Source: Myxococcales bacterium 68-20
GTDB lineage: Bacteria > Myxococcota_A > Polyangia > Polyangiales > Polyangiaceae
Direction of reading: 5' to 3'
Assembly (NCBI GenBank): GCA_001899635.1
Contig: MKVQ01000001.1
Coordinates: 263,441-327,440 of the forward strand
Length of the DNA stretch: 64,000 nucleotides
The notes beneath the pieces are model-generated. The model had not been told where the DNA came from. It ran no database searches and saw only the letters and a program-made list of their open reading frames with translations. Of this stretch, positions 27,001 to 33,751 are shown one piece after another. A program made the position numbers and the translations under genes. How positions within the stretch are numbered: position 1 is the first letter of the stretch; each line of letters starts with the position of its first letter.

Positions 27001-28139
27001 GTGCGAAGCTCCCCGACTCTCCCGCGCTCCAGCGCGCTCTCGGCGAGGTCGCGGCCGAACAGGGCCGGTTCCAGGAGGCGCTCGAGCACTTCCAGGTGGC
27101 GCTCGAGAAGAACCCGAGCGACCTCGGCACCCGCTTCCTGCTCGGCAGGACCTACCGGCGAATGCACAAGCTCGACCTCGCGGCCAAGGCGCTCGACGAG
27201 GTCGCTGCGATCGACAAGGAGTACCCCAGCATCGCGCTGGAGCGTGGTCTCCTCTTCGAGGAGTCGGGGGACGTCCAGAAGGCGCTCGAGCAGTTCGAGA
27301 GCGCTTCGCAGAAGGCCCCGAACGACGTGGACCTGAAGCTCCGCGTCGGTGCCGCGTACGTCGCGATCGGCGAGGTCGAGAAGGCCCTCCCGATGTTGAT
27401 CCAGGTGAAGGATCTGCGCCCGAACAGCGCCGAGGCGAACCACTTCGTGGGGCGCGCCTACCTGAGGCAGGGCGGGCTCGAGGCGGCGGCGGCGATGCGC
27501 TACCTCCAGCGCGCCGTCGCGCTCGACCCCAACAAGGCCGAGTATCACCTTTACGTGGCGTGGGCTGCGAACGAGGCGACCCCGGCGCAGCTGGGGCTCG
27601 CGCGGACGCACGTCGACAAGGCCCTGCAGCTCGACAAGCTCCTCGCGGATGGGTACTGGCAGCGAGGTGTCCTCCTTCGCAAGGAGGGGCAGGTCAACGA
27701 CGCGATCAAGGACTTGAAGCGCGCGCTCGAGCTGAAGCCCTCGCGTCACGAGGCCCACGCGGCGCTCGCCGAAGCGTACGAGGACAAGAACGAGGTCGCC
27801 GCGGCGACCAGCGAGTGGCAGCGCGCCATCGCCGGCGACGACAAGCCGCCGTACTGGCGCTGGAAGTACGGCAAGATCCTCGCGGAGCGAAGCTCGAACG
27901 CCGAGGCGGCCAAGCACCTCGTCTATGCGGTCGCGAACGGCAGGACGGCGCAGCCGCGCCCAGGGTGGCTCGGTCCGGCGGCGTTCGAGGCGGGTGAGGC
28001 GCTTCAGAAGACCGGCCAGAAGAAGGAAGCGTGCGAGCACTTCCAGCTCTTCATGGAGCTCGCTCCCACGACCTCTCCGGATCGCCGTGACGCCATCAAG
28101 GCGCAGAGCGACCTCGGCTGCCCGTGGGAGGGCCGCTGA
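24045..28139 (+). CDS. Giant zinc-ribbon, repeat and TPR membrane protein
   Basis: A 1364-residue protein. It starts with an MJ0042-type zinc ribbon (CESCKAPYQVDERRVP ... CPKCGHTF, residues 7-36). A Pro/Ala-rich region follows, with five perfect FGDLPAPKGGG repeats (about 229-283) and eleven 10-11-residue AHLPSPMGAG-type repeats (about 305-415). One membrane helix (IIGAALVFVVVGGAAL, about 549-565) separates this cytoplasmic part from about 780 residues of TPR-like repeats that end the protein. The topology recalls Myxococcus motility proteins that join a zinc finger and disordered repeats to an envelope domain, but similarity in function is only a guess. It stands alone between divergent and convergent genes. 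Confidence 0.82.
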   Translation: MLKVECESCKAPYQVDERRVPPTGLKMRCPKCGHTFLVTDPSKGAVPAADGGAAPKPPPPKKATMVGLAPKPPTSASSKAAPPAPAPPMPALDFDAALPAVKPAASRPTPGFAMKPTAPAMAAVPPPFPGLDDLDLPALAGDVGLPAAVNRPAAKAAPRVAPKAAPKPAPAPAPPQSQFSFDVDLPAIQPPPAAPSGGGGFGSIDLPAPRHAGAPDLPALKGDDGFGGFGDLPAPKGGGFGDLPAPKGGGFGDLPAPKGGGFGDLPAPKGGGFGDLPAPKGGGGFGEIDLPSLQNDLPLHSGGAAHLPSPMMGAGAHLPSPMGAGAHLPSPMGAGAHLPSPMGAGAHLPSPMGAGAHLPSAMSPNAHLPSSMGPGAHLPSAMSPNAHLPSSMGPGAHLPSAMSPNAHMPLPVSDDRLLPNKPGPAPIAFGELDLPLVGGSGDPLGAPPPSAGGLGGGFGEVDLPSDPGPPGALPIASAPPSAGGMAFGEVDLGGGGSDSVAPLGPPPATSAGTFAFQEASLESASSGASPGPAIGLPGRLHHAPVDRPSKLPKIIGAALVFVVVGGAALQLTPLGAFGYVWIGDKLHSGENITDATAKADFARAKLAGDTFPAAQLAADDLLEARKRAPRSRPLGAYAAFVEYMNQVRFGVDPARAARVSTFLADIPPDQVVPYLAAAQAAQAAQAGDWAKAKSAVATAVAQEPKDGIQHELSILKGEIALAEKDHAAALAAFNAAHASGGSARTFFGIARAHFLAKAFPKAREAVDNVLKASPTHASALTLRAQLIWEMQRDDVLAMKDLDAVLDEKNRKTLGAAELSYALSAKGWIMFARDRASEARAAFDEAVKVDQRNVSALVGQGEVLYSDSRHTEALTRFDEAVTKDPSSLPAVIGSAKTKIALERLADAKAQLTVARQKAPKDMSVALWLARTEEALGNKKVAEDLFSTAVDLVDPQNPDAIHAYAAFAKFLASQGKTADAAAKLEEARAKLPDSPALQRALGEVAAEQGRFQEALEHFQVALEKNPSDLGTRFLLGRTYRRMHKLDLAAKALDEVAAIDKEYPSIALERGLLFEESGDVQKALEQFESASQKAPNDVDLKLRVGAAYVAIGEVEKALPMLIQVKDLRPNSAEANHFVGRAYLRQGGLEAAAAMRYLQRAVALDPNKAEYHLYVAWAANEATPAQLGLARTHVDKALQLDKLLADGYWQRGVLLRKEGQVNDAIKDLKRALELKPSRHEAHAALAEAYEDKNEVAAATSEWQRAIAGDDKPPYWRWKYGKILAERSSNAEAAKHLVYAVANGRTAQPRPGWLGPAAFEAGEALQKTGQKKEACEHFQLFMELAPTTSPDRRDAIKAQSDLGCPWEGR
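24729..24893 (+). repeat. Five tandem 33-bp coding repeats
   Basis: Five consecutive 33-bp units, each encoding FGDLPAPKGGG, at 24729, 24762, 24795, 24828 and 24861. They differ only at a few synonymous positions, so they are young or homogenised. They lie inside the zinc-ribbon/TPR gene. Confidence 0.92.
24957..25289 (+). repeat. Eleven tandem 30-bp coding repeats
   Basis: A first 33-bp unit (extra Met codon) is followed by ten 30-bp units, starting every 30 bases from 24990. The first five encode AHLPSPMGAG; the following units alternate AHLPSAMSPN and AHLPSSMGPG, a 60-bp higher-order repeat; the last is degenerate. Confidence 0.9.
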
Positions 28140-28314
28140 TCCCCAGGACCCTCGCCGGCTAGCGCTGGTGCGGGAACAGGGAACAGGGAAGTTGAACGGG
28201 GAACGGCGAGTCCAGCCAGTTCCCTGTCCCCGGTTCTGAATCCGTGGCTGCGGCGGGGGAACGAAGACGAGCGGCGCGATCGCTCCGCCGCTCGTCCGCC
28301 GTCGCTCCGCGGCG
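28140..28314. terminator. Convergent intergenic region with hairpin
   Basis: Between the TPR gene and rsmA. GGGAACAGGGAA near 28170-28190 can pair, with one mismatch, with TTCCCTGTCCCC near 28222-28233. This long hairpin could end transcription from both sides. A second copy of the GGGAACA motif lies inside, so alternative folds exist. Confidence 0.45.
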
Positions 28315-29163
28315 TCAGTCGTTCGCGAGGAGTGAGGCCATTCGCGCGAACACTTCCACGTCGAGCGTCTCCCCGCGCGCGTCGAGTGAGATGCCCGCCT
28401 GGGCGGCGGCGTCCGCGATCTTCGTCGCGTCGGCCACGCGTGACCATGCGTTGCGGAGTGTCTTCCGGCGAGCACCGAACGCGCCCTTCACGAGCGAGCG
28501 GAAGGTCTCCGTCTCTTCGGCGAGGCGAGGTCGATGCGGCTCGAGCAGGACGACCGCGCTCGTCACGTCCGGTGCGGGATGGAACGATCCACGCGAGACG
28601 TCGAAGAGCTTCGTCACGCGGTATGCCGCACGGACGAAGACGGTGAGCGCACCGTACGTCTTGGTGCCGGGATTGGCCGTCAGTCGCTCGGCCACCTCGA
28701 GCTGCACCATGAAGACGACGCGATCGAGGTCCTCGGCGTGCGCGACCGCTCGCTCGAGGAGGCGTCCGGTGATCTGGTAGGGCAGGTTGCCCGCGAGGAC
28801 GCGTGGGGACGACGGATCGACATCGCCGAGGAGCTCGCGGGGATCGGCGGTCTGGGCGTCACCTTCCACGATGCGCACGCGGCTGTCCTCGATGTGCGTC
28901 GCGAGCTCCTGCCCGAGCACCGGGACGAGATCGCGGTCTCGCTCGACGGCGACGACGGAGCGAGCGCGCGCTGCGAGCGCGCTCGTGAGCACGCCGAGCC
29001 CGGCGCCGAGCTCCAGGACACGCGCTCGGCCGATCTCGTCGTCCGGGACGCACGCGCGCGCGATCGCTTCGACGACGTGCGGCGAGACGAGAAAGTTCTG
29101 GCCGAAGCTCTTCTTCGGCGCGAGCCCGACGCGCCTCAATACGGCGCGGGCATCCGTGCTCAC
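28315..29163 (-). CDS. rsmA: 16S rRNA (adenine1518/1519-N6)-dimethyltransferase
   Basis: A 282-residue RsmA/KsgA enzyme, which dimethylates two adenines at the 3' end of 16S rRNA during late 30S maturation. Motif X is KKSFGQNFLV, the SAM-binding glycine motif is VLELGAGLGVLT, and the catalytic motif IV is GNLPYQITGRLL. HPAPDVTSAVV is the usual substrate-domain signature. Length is normal. Its start overlaps the stop of the DUF58 gene as ATGA, so it is the last gene of a four-gene operon. Confidence 0.95.
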   Translation of the reverse strand: MSTDARAVLRRVGLAPKKSFGQNFLVSPHVVEAIARACVPDDEIGRARVLELGAGLGVLTSALAARARSVVAVERDRDLVPVLGQELATHIEDSRVRIVEGDAQTADPRELLGDVDPSSPRVLAGNLPYQITGRLLERAVAHAEDLDRVVFMVQLEVAERLTANPGTKTYGALTVFVRAAYRVTKLFDVSRGSFHPAPDVTSAVVLLEPHRPRLAEETETFRSLVKGAFGARRKTLRNAWSRVADATKIADAAAQAGISLDARGETLDVEVFARMASLLAND

Positions 29164-30833
29164 CGTCGGTCCTCCTCTGCTGTTTCGGCCGCCGCTGGGG
29201 CGGGCCGGTGATCCTCGTCAGCGTGGCCGGCGAGCGGTCCGCTCACCGCGCGCCGGCGAACTTCGATCGGGCGCGCGCGGACGCCCATACCGCGCATCAC
29301 TCGCTCGGCACGCGACTGCGAGGCGCGCACGCGCATGCGCACGGCGTTCCGGACGACGTCCTCGACCGTCAACGGTTCGGACGTCTGCACCTCGAGCGCG
29401 GGCTCGAACGCCGGCATGGTCCAGCGCACGTCGACGTGGCGTGCTCGGAGCTTCCGTACGGCTCGTTCGACACTTACGGCCCTGTCTCCGGTCTCGGTGC
29501 CCGGTCCGGGAGGCGGCGCCCAGACGTGGACGATGCTCGGCTTCTTGCGCTTCTCGAGGAGGATCTTCTCGAGCAGGTTGGCGAGCTGCACCTCTGCCTT
29601 CTCGCGCTCGCCGTCCACTCGCGGCGGCACCTCGATGCCGAACGCAGCGAGGTAGTGGCGCAGGCGCTGGTCGCGCGTCGTCGTCGCTTGCGGCAGGCGC
29701 GGCGCGAACGGCGCACGGGCGCGCATCGCTTCGGCGCGCGTCGCGAGCGCGTCGAAGTTCCCACGCGGAACGTCGGCGAGGCCGCGCGGATCGAGCGGGC
29801 GGAGGTGCTCGGCGACGCGCGCCGCGAGCTCCACCTCGTCGAGCTCGCACCGGTCGGCGTCGACGGCGCTCGCGGTGCTCGCGAGCGCCGCGGCGATTCG
29901 CGAGGCCTGGAGCGGTCCTGACTCCGGCACGAGCCATGTGCGTATCCGCGACGCGAACACCACCAGGCCGACCTTGTCACCGCGCGCGAGGTGACGCGCC
30001 GCGATCCCGCCGAGCTCGTCGACCGCGATGTCGAGCGGTGCGCGTCCGGCATCTCCCGCCCAGAGCTCGACTGACGCGTCGATCACGAGCCAGACGATGT
30101 CGCGCTCCTCGCGCTCCATCTCGCGGACGAGGAGCTGGCCGCGACGCGCGCTCGCCTTCCACGCGATCCGCTTGAACGGATCGCCGGGCACGTGCTCGCG
30201 TAGCTCCTTCAGCGTCTCGCCCTCGCCCGGCAGCGGCGCCGCTCGCCCGGCCGGCGCGAGGGCCCGAGCCCGTCCACCGCGAGCGCTCTGGAGCATCGCG
30301 AAGAGCGGCTTCGGCACGACCTCGATGCCGTGAGGATTCGCGAACATCAGGGGCACCTCGTAGAGGCCCTCACCGCCGAGCGGTGTCCCGCGCACCTCCA
30401 GCGCGATCCCGTGAACGCCCCAGCGCCCGACGCGCTTCGCGCGCACGTGCACGTCGAAGCGGACCTTGGACGCCGCGGGCAGGTCGAGGACCGGCGGATG
30501 GATCGTGACGTCGAGCAGGCTCGAGGCGACGGGGCGGAGGTTCACGCCGCGCGCGTCGTCGACGCCGCGGTTGCGAAGCTCTGCGTGGAGCACGACCTCT
30601 TCGTCACGCTCGAGGCGCGTCACCCGTCTCGTCATGGTCCACACCATCTCGAAGCCCGAGGCCCGGATGCGTGTGACCGTGGAGAGCGCGAGCGCGCGAC
30701 CGAGGGTGATCGCGAGGAGCATCGCCCCTCCGAACGCGACGGCGGCGCTGACCTTCGCGGCGACACCCACCGCGACCATGGCAGCGCCCGCGAGGGCGAC
30801 CTGGAACGTGGCGCGCGTCGGGTGAAGCTGCAC
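29160..30833 (-). CDS. DUF58 domain membrane protein
   Basis: A 557-residue protein with two N-terminal helices (about 10-45). GEGETLKELREHVPGDPFKRIAWKASARRGQLLVREMEREE at about 205-245 is the DUF58 core, followed by a von Willebrand-like fold (VWLVIDASVELW; the MIDAS-type DxS is present). DUF58 proteins are nearly always partners of MoxR ATPases and are thought to help assemble or modify envelope proteins. The C-terminal 60 residues are charged and Pro/Ala-rich. It lies 15 bp after the MoxR gene. Confidence 0.88.
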   Translation of the reverse strand: MQLHPTRATFQVALAGAAMVAVGVAAKVSAAVAFGGAMLLAITLGRALALSTVTRIRASGFEMVWTMTRRVTRLERDEEVVLHAELRNRGVDDARGVNLRPVASSLLDVTIHPPVLDLPAASKVRFDVHVRAKRVGRWGVHGIALEVRGTPLGGEGLYEVPLMFANPHGIEVVPKPLFAMLQSARGGRARALAPAGRAAPLPGEGETLKELREHVPGDPFKRIAWKASARRGQLLVREMEREERDIVWLVIDASVELWAGDAGRAPLDIAVDELGGIAARHLARGDKVGLVVFASRIRTWLVPESGPLQASRIAAALASTASAVDADRCELDEVELAARVAEHLRPLDPRGLADVPRGNFDALATRAEAMRARAPFAPRLPQATTTRDQRLRHYLAAFGIEVPPRVDGEREKAEVQLANLLEKILLEKRKKPSIVHVWAPPPGPGTETGDRAVSVERAVRKLRARHVDVRWTMPAFEPALEVQTSEPLTVEDVVRNAVRMRVRASQSRAERVMRGMGVRARPIEVRRRAVSGPLAGHADEDHRPAPAAAETAEEDRR

Positions 30834-30848
30834 GCGCGGTTCTCCCGA

Positions 30849-31829
30849 TCAGACCGCGCGGAACCCGCGGCGGTAGCCCACCTTCTGCAGCGCCTCCTCG
30901 ACGATCTGGTCGCGGACGCGGGGGTCGGCCTCGACGTCGGCGACGAGCACGAGGCGGTGGCCGAGTACGGCAGGCGCCACGGCGCGGACGTCCTCGGGCA
31001 CGACGTACGTTCGCGCGGCGAGGAGCGCGTGCGCTTTCGCGGCCTGGACCAGCCCGAGCGTCGCGCGCGGGCTCGCGCCGAGCGCGACCTTGGGATGCGA
31101 GCGCGTGTACCCCGTGATCGACACCGCGTAGTCGTGGAGATCGTCGTCCACGTGGATCCGCGAACAGATCCCCTGGAGGTCGATCACGTCCTGCGGATTG
31201 AGCACGGCGCGCACCGCCGGCGCCTCGACGCCGTGGGTGCGGAGCATCTGCGACTCTTCCCGTGCCGACGGGTAGCCCATCGGGACGCGCACGAGGAAGC
31301 GATCGATCTGCGCCTCGGGGAGGGGATAGGTGCCCTCGAGATCGATCGGGTTCTGCGTCGCGAGGACGAGGAAGGGCAGGGGCAGCTCGAAGCGATCGCC
31401 CTCGATCGTGACCTGCCTCTCCTGCATCGCCTCGAGGAGCGCCGACTGCGTCTTGGCGGGGGCGCGGTTGATCTCGTCCGCGAGCACGACATTCGCGAAG
31501 ATCGGACCGGCACGAAGGCTGAAGGTCCCGTCGCGCGGCGAGAGCACGTACGTGCCGGTGATGTCCGCCGGCAGGAGGTCGGGCGTGAACTGGATGCGTC
31601 GCGCCGAGCAGCCGAGCGCGGTCGCGAACGCTTTCACGAGCGTGGTCTTCGCGACGCCCGGGACGCCTTCGAGCAGCACGTGGCCGCGCGCGAGCAGCGC
31701 CACCATCATCATGTCGAGCGCGCGAGCCGAGCCGATGTAGACCCGCTGGACCTCACGCCGGAGCTCCTCGACGCGCTCCTTCGCCGCCGCGATCTCCTTC
31801 GCTCCCTGCTGCATCGGCTGCGTCGTCAT
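30849..31829 (-). CDS. MoxR-family AAA+ ATPase
   Basis: A 326-residue ATPase. Walker A is GVPGVAKTTL (about 55), Walker B LADEINRAPAKTQSALLEAMQE, sensor 1 LATQNPID and the arginine-rich PLPEAQIDRFLVRV. MoxR proteins act as chaperones for VWA or DUF58 partners. The start ATG overlaps the stop of the DUF4350 gene (ATGA, 31826-31829) and the DUF58 gene follows, which is the usual MoxR neighbourhood. Confidence 0.94.
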   Translation of the reverse strand: MTTQPMQQGAKEIAAAKERVEELRREVQRVYIGSARALDMMMVALLARGHVLLEGVPGVAKTTLVKAFATALGCSARRIQFTPDLLPADITGTYVLSPRDGTFSLRAGPIFANVVLADEINRAPAKTQSALLEAMQERQVTIEGDRFELPLPFLVLATQNPIDLEGTYPLPEAQIDRFLVRVPMGYPSAREESQMLRTHGVEAPAVRAVLNPQDVIDLQGICSRIHVDDDLHDYAVSITGYTRSHPKVALGASPRATLGLVQAAKAHALLAARTYVVPEDVRAVAPAVLGHRLVLVADVEADPRVRDQIVEEALQKVGYRRGFRAV

Positions 31830-33256
31830 CGAGGCTCCGCCTCACGGCCGTCGCGTCGCACGTCGTCGTGGCGCGCGTGCGGCGCTCCGGCCTGGGCGGC
31901 ATCGAGGAGCTGCTTCACGGTGCGTGCGATCGACACGACCTCGTTGTCGCGAACCGACTGCACCATTCCCCCGCTGCGCTGGAAAACGACCATGGTTTCG
32001 ACGTTCGACATTCGTAGCAGAAGGCGGCGAAGGGTGTGCAGCCCTTCGGCGTCGAGCAGGCCCCGGGCGCTGATTTGATCGAGCAGGTCCTGGTGGCCCG
32101 GGACCTTGGAGAGTCCGAGCAGGGTGGTGAGCTGCTCTTCCAGAGCGCTCTTCAACTCGAGCACAGCGAGCACGCGTGTCGTCTGCGGCGCGCCGATGAC
32201 GGCGGCGTGGCCGGCGACGCCGCCCTGCGCCACCGCAGGGACGCGCCGGACGAACCTCGGCACGATGGGCTTGTGGAGCCGCCCGGCGCGTGACCCGACC
32301 CACACGACGAGCGCGAGCCCGAGGGCGATCGAGGCGCTCCATGCGAGGATCGAAGGGAGGCCTTCCTTGCGGATCTGGTCGAGCAGGTCCTTGAGGTCCC
32401 GGAACAACTCGGTCAGCGCGTTCTGATCACCGCCGTACGAGCCCTTCTGTTCGAAGTTGCCCGAGGCGATGAAGAGCCTCCCGCCGCGCTTTCCCCAGGC
32501 GTCGCTGTCGACGGCGTAGCGCGCGAGCCCGCGGGCGAACGCCTTGTTGCCCGAGTACCGGAGCATCGAGTTCATCACGACCGACGGGTCACCGACCGCG
32601 AGCAGGCGGCCCTGGCCAACGGCGCCCGCGACCGCGACCGTCACGTCCGCTTCCCCCGAGGCTGCGTGGATCTTCAGCACCGGCGAGAGGTCCGGATGCG
32701 AGAGGCCGGTCGGGTGGTTGGTGACGACACGGTTCACGTCGGCGACGACGGGATGGGCGCTCGCGGGCTCTGCGAGTGCGAGCTGCGGGTTGTTTCGCAG
32801 GGACTCCGCCGGATGCCTCGGGCTCGGCACGCGCTTCATCCCGAAGGTCGTGAGCAGGGACTCTCCGCGGCCGAAATCGTCGAGCATGATCACGCGCCCG
32901 CCCGCGTGCATGAACTTCGTGAGCTCGCCGACGTCGAGCGCGCGTTCCGGGTAGAGCAAGAGGAGCCCGTCGTCGGGCGTCAGCTCCGCGAAATCGACCT
33001 GGGTGGTGGCGACCACGCGGGCGGTGCCCAGCTCTGCTCGCGCGAGACGCACGAGCTCCGTGCCGCCCTCCCAGTCGCTGCCGGCGAGGTCGAACGGCGT
33101 CGCTCCCACAGAGGCAGGCACGAACAGGACCAAGAAGACGAGCAGCAACGCGATGCGCCACGGAGCTCGACGAGCCCTGGCCGGATGAACGCGAACGGAC
33201 GAGCTTTTGGGGCTCGTTGCCGACCTCGAAGCGGGAGAGGTGAGCGCGCTAGTCAT
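31826..33256 (-). CDS. DUF4350-type membrane protein
   Basis: A 476-residue protein with an N-terminal membrane helix (IALLLVFLVLFVPASVGA, about 34-51), a periplasmic domain with LLLLYPERALDVGELTKFMHAGGRVIMLDDFG and LLAVGDPSVVMNSML, a second helix around 305-322 and a cytoplasmic tail of about 150 residues. The first domain matches DUF4350, a GATase-like fold common beside MoxR and DUF58 genes. It is the first gene of the operon. A palindrome lies just upstream of its start. Confidence 0.8.
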   Translation of the reverse strand: MTSALTSPASRSATSPKSSSVRVHPARARRAPWRIALLLVFLVLFVPASVGATPFDLAGSDWEGGTELVRLARAELGTARVVATTQVDFAELTPDDGLLLLYPERALDVGELTKFMHAGGRVIMLDDFGRGESLLTTFGMKRVPSPRHPAESLRNNPQLALAEPASAHPVVADVNRVVTNHPTGLSHPDLSPVLKIHAASGEADVTVAVAGAVGQGRLLAVGDPSVVMNSMLRYSGNKAFARGLARYAVDSDAWGKRGGRLFIASGNFEQKGSYGGDQNALTELFRDLKDLLDQIRKEGLPSILAWSASIALGLALVVWVGSRAGRLHKPIVPRFVRRVPAVAQGGVAGHAAVIGAPQTTRVLAVLELKSALEEQLTTLLGLSKVPGHQDLLDQISARGLLDAEGLHTLRRLLLRMSNVETMVVFQRSGGMVQSVRDNEVVSIARTVKQLLDAAQAGAPHARHDDVRRDGREAEPR

Positions 33257-33262
33257 CGCTCA

Positions 33263-33279
33263 TGTCGACACTATCGACA
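33263..33279 (-). promoter_or_regulatory. Palindrome upstream of the DUF4350 operon
   Basis: TGTCGA and TCGACA (33263-33268 and 33274-33279) flank CACTA, six bases before the start codon of the operon's first gene. The position suits a repressor site or a leader hairpin; the factor is unknown. Confidence 0.4.
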
Positions 33280-33310
33280 ACGTTGCCTGCGTTCCATATC
33301 GGCCGCCTAC

Positions 33311-33338
33311 TTGACCGCTAGGACCGGATTGCTAGCTT
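33311..33338 (+). promoter_or_regulatory. Candidate promoter of the 55-aa ORF
   Basis: TTGACC (33311-33316) and TAGCTT (33333-33338) are separated by 16 bases, about 54 bases before the ATG at 33392. A ribosome-binding site GGAGGAGG sits just ahead of the start. Confidence 0.45.
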
Positions 33339-33391
33339 CCATGTGAGTAGTCCGGAGCTTGTACCGCCGTTCCTTTTGGAGGAGGACCAGG

Positions 33392-33559
33392 ATGCTCCCT
33401 CCGTTCATCATCGAGCAGATCCGCAAGCGCGAAGAAGAGGATCGGAAGCGGTACGAGCAGCCGCAGCTGGACCTCCCGCTCGCACCTCCCGGGCCGGCCA
33501 AACGCCGCGACGAGAGCGACGAGAGCGGACAGCGCGGCGTCATCGTCGTCGAGCTCTGA
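33392..33559 (+). CDS. Small acidic/basic protein of unknown function
   Basis: A 55-residue protein starting MLPPFIIEQIRKREEEDRKR, a charged amphipathic helix, then QPQLDLPLAPPGP, a charged stretch, and a hydrophobic C-terminus RGVIVVEL. The start has a strong GGAGGAGG ribosome-binding site six bases upstream and a candidate promoter. I have the impression that similar short proteins (helix start, LPLP centre, hydrophobic end) occur widely in deltaproteobacterial-type genomes, but I cannot confirm it. No known domain. It is read away from the DUF4350 operon. Confidence 0.65.
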   Translation: MLPPFIIEQIRKREEEDRKRYEQPQLDLPLAPPGPAKRRDESDESGQRGVIVVEL

Positions 33560-33596
33560 CCCGACGGGCGCCGCCGCTCGGCCGCCCGTTCTCGTC

Positions 33597-33628
33597 TCGT
33601 AGGCTCTCGTAATCGTAGGCTCTCGTAA
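33597..33628 (+). repeat. Two tandem 16-bp repeats
   Basis: TCGTAGGCTCTCGTAA occurs twice back to back (33597-33612, 33613-33628), then a partial copy (GCTCTCGTAGGC, from about 33632). They lie 38 bp after the small ORF. Confidence 0.8.
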
Positions 33629-33751
33629 AGCCTGCTCTCGTAGGCCCGGGCGCGGCTACCCCCGGCCGGGTGGGGCTGGCGGGAGCTGCCGGCGGAGGGG
33701 TTCTAAAGGCTGTACGAACCTGGCCACCGCTGTACTAGGGTGCCGGCCGAC

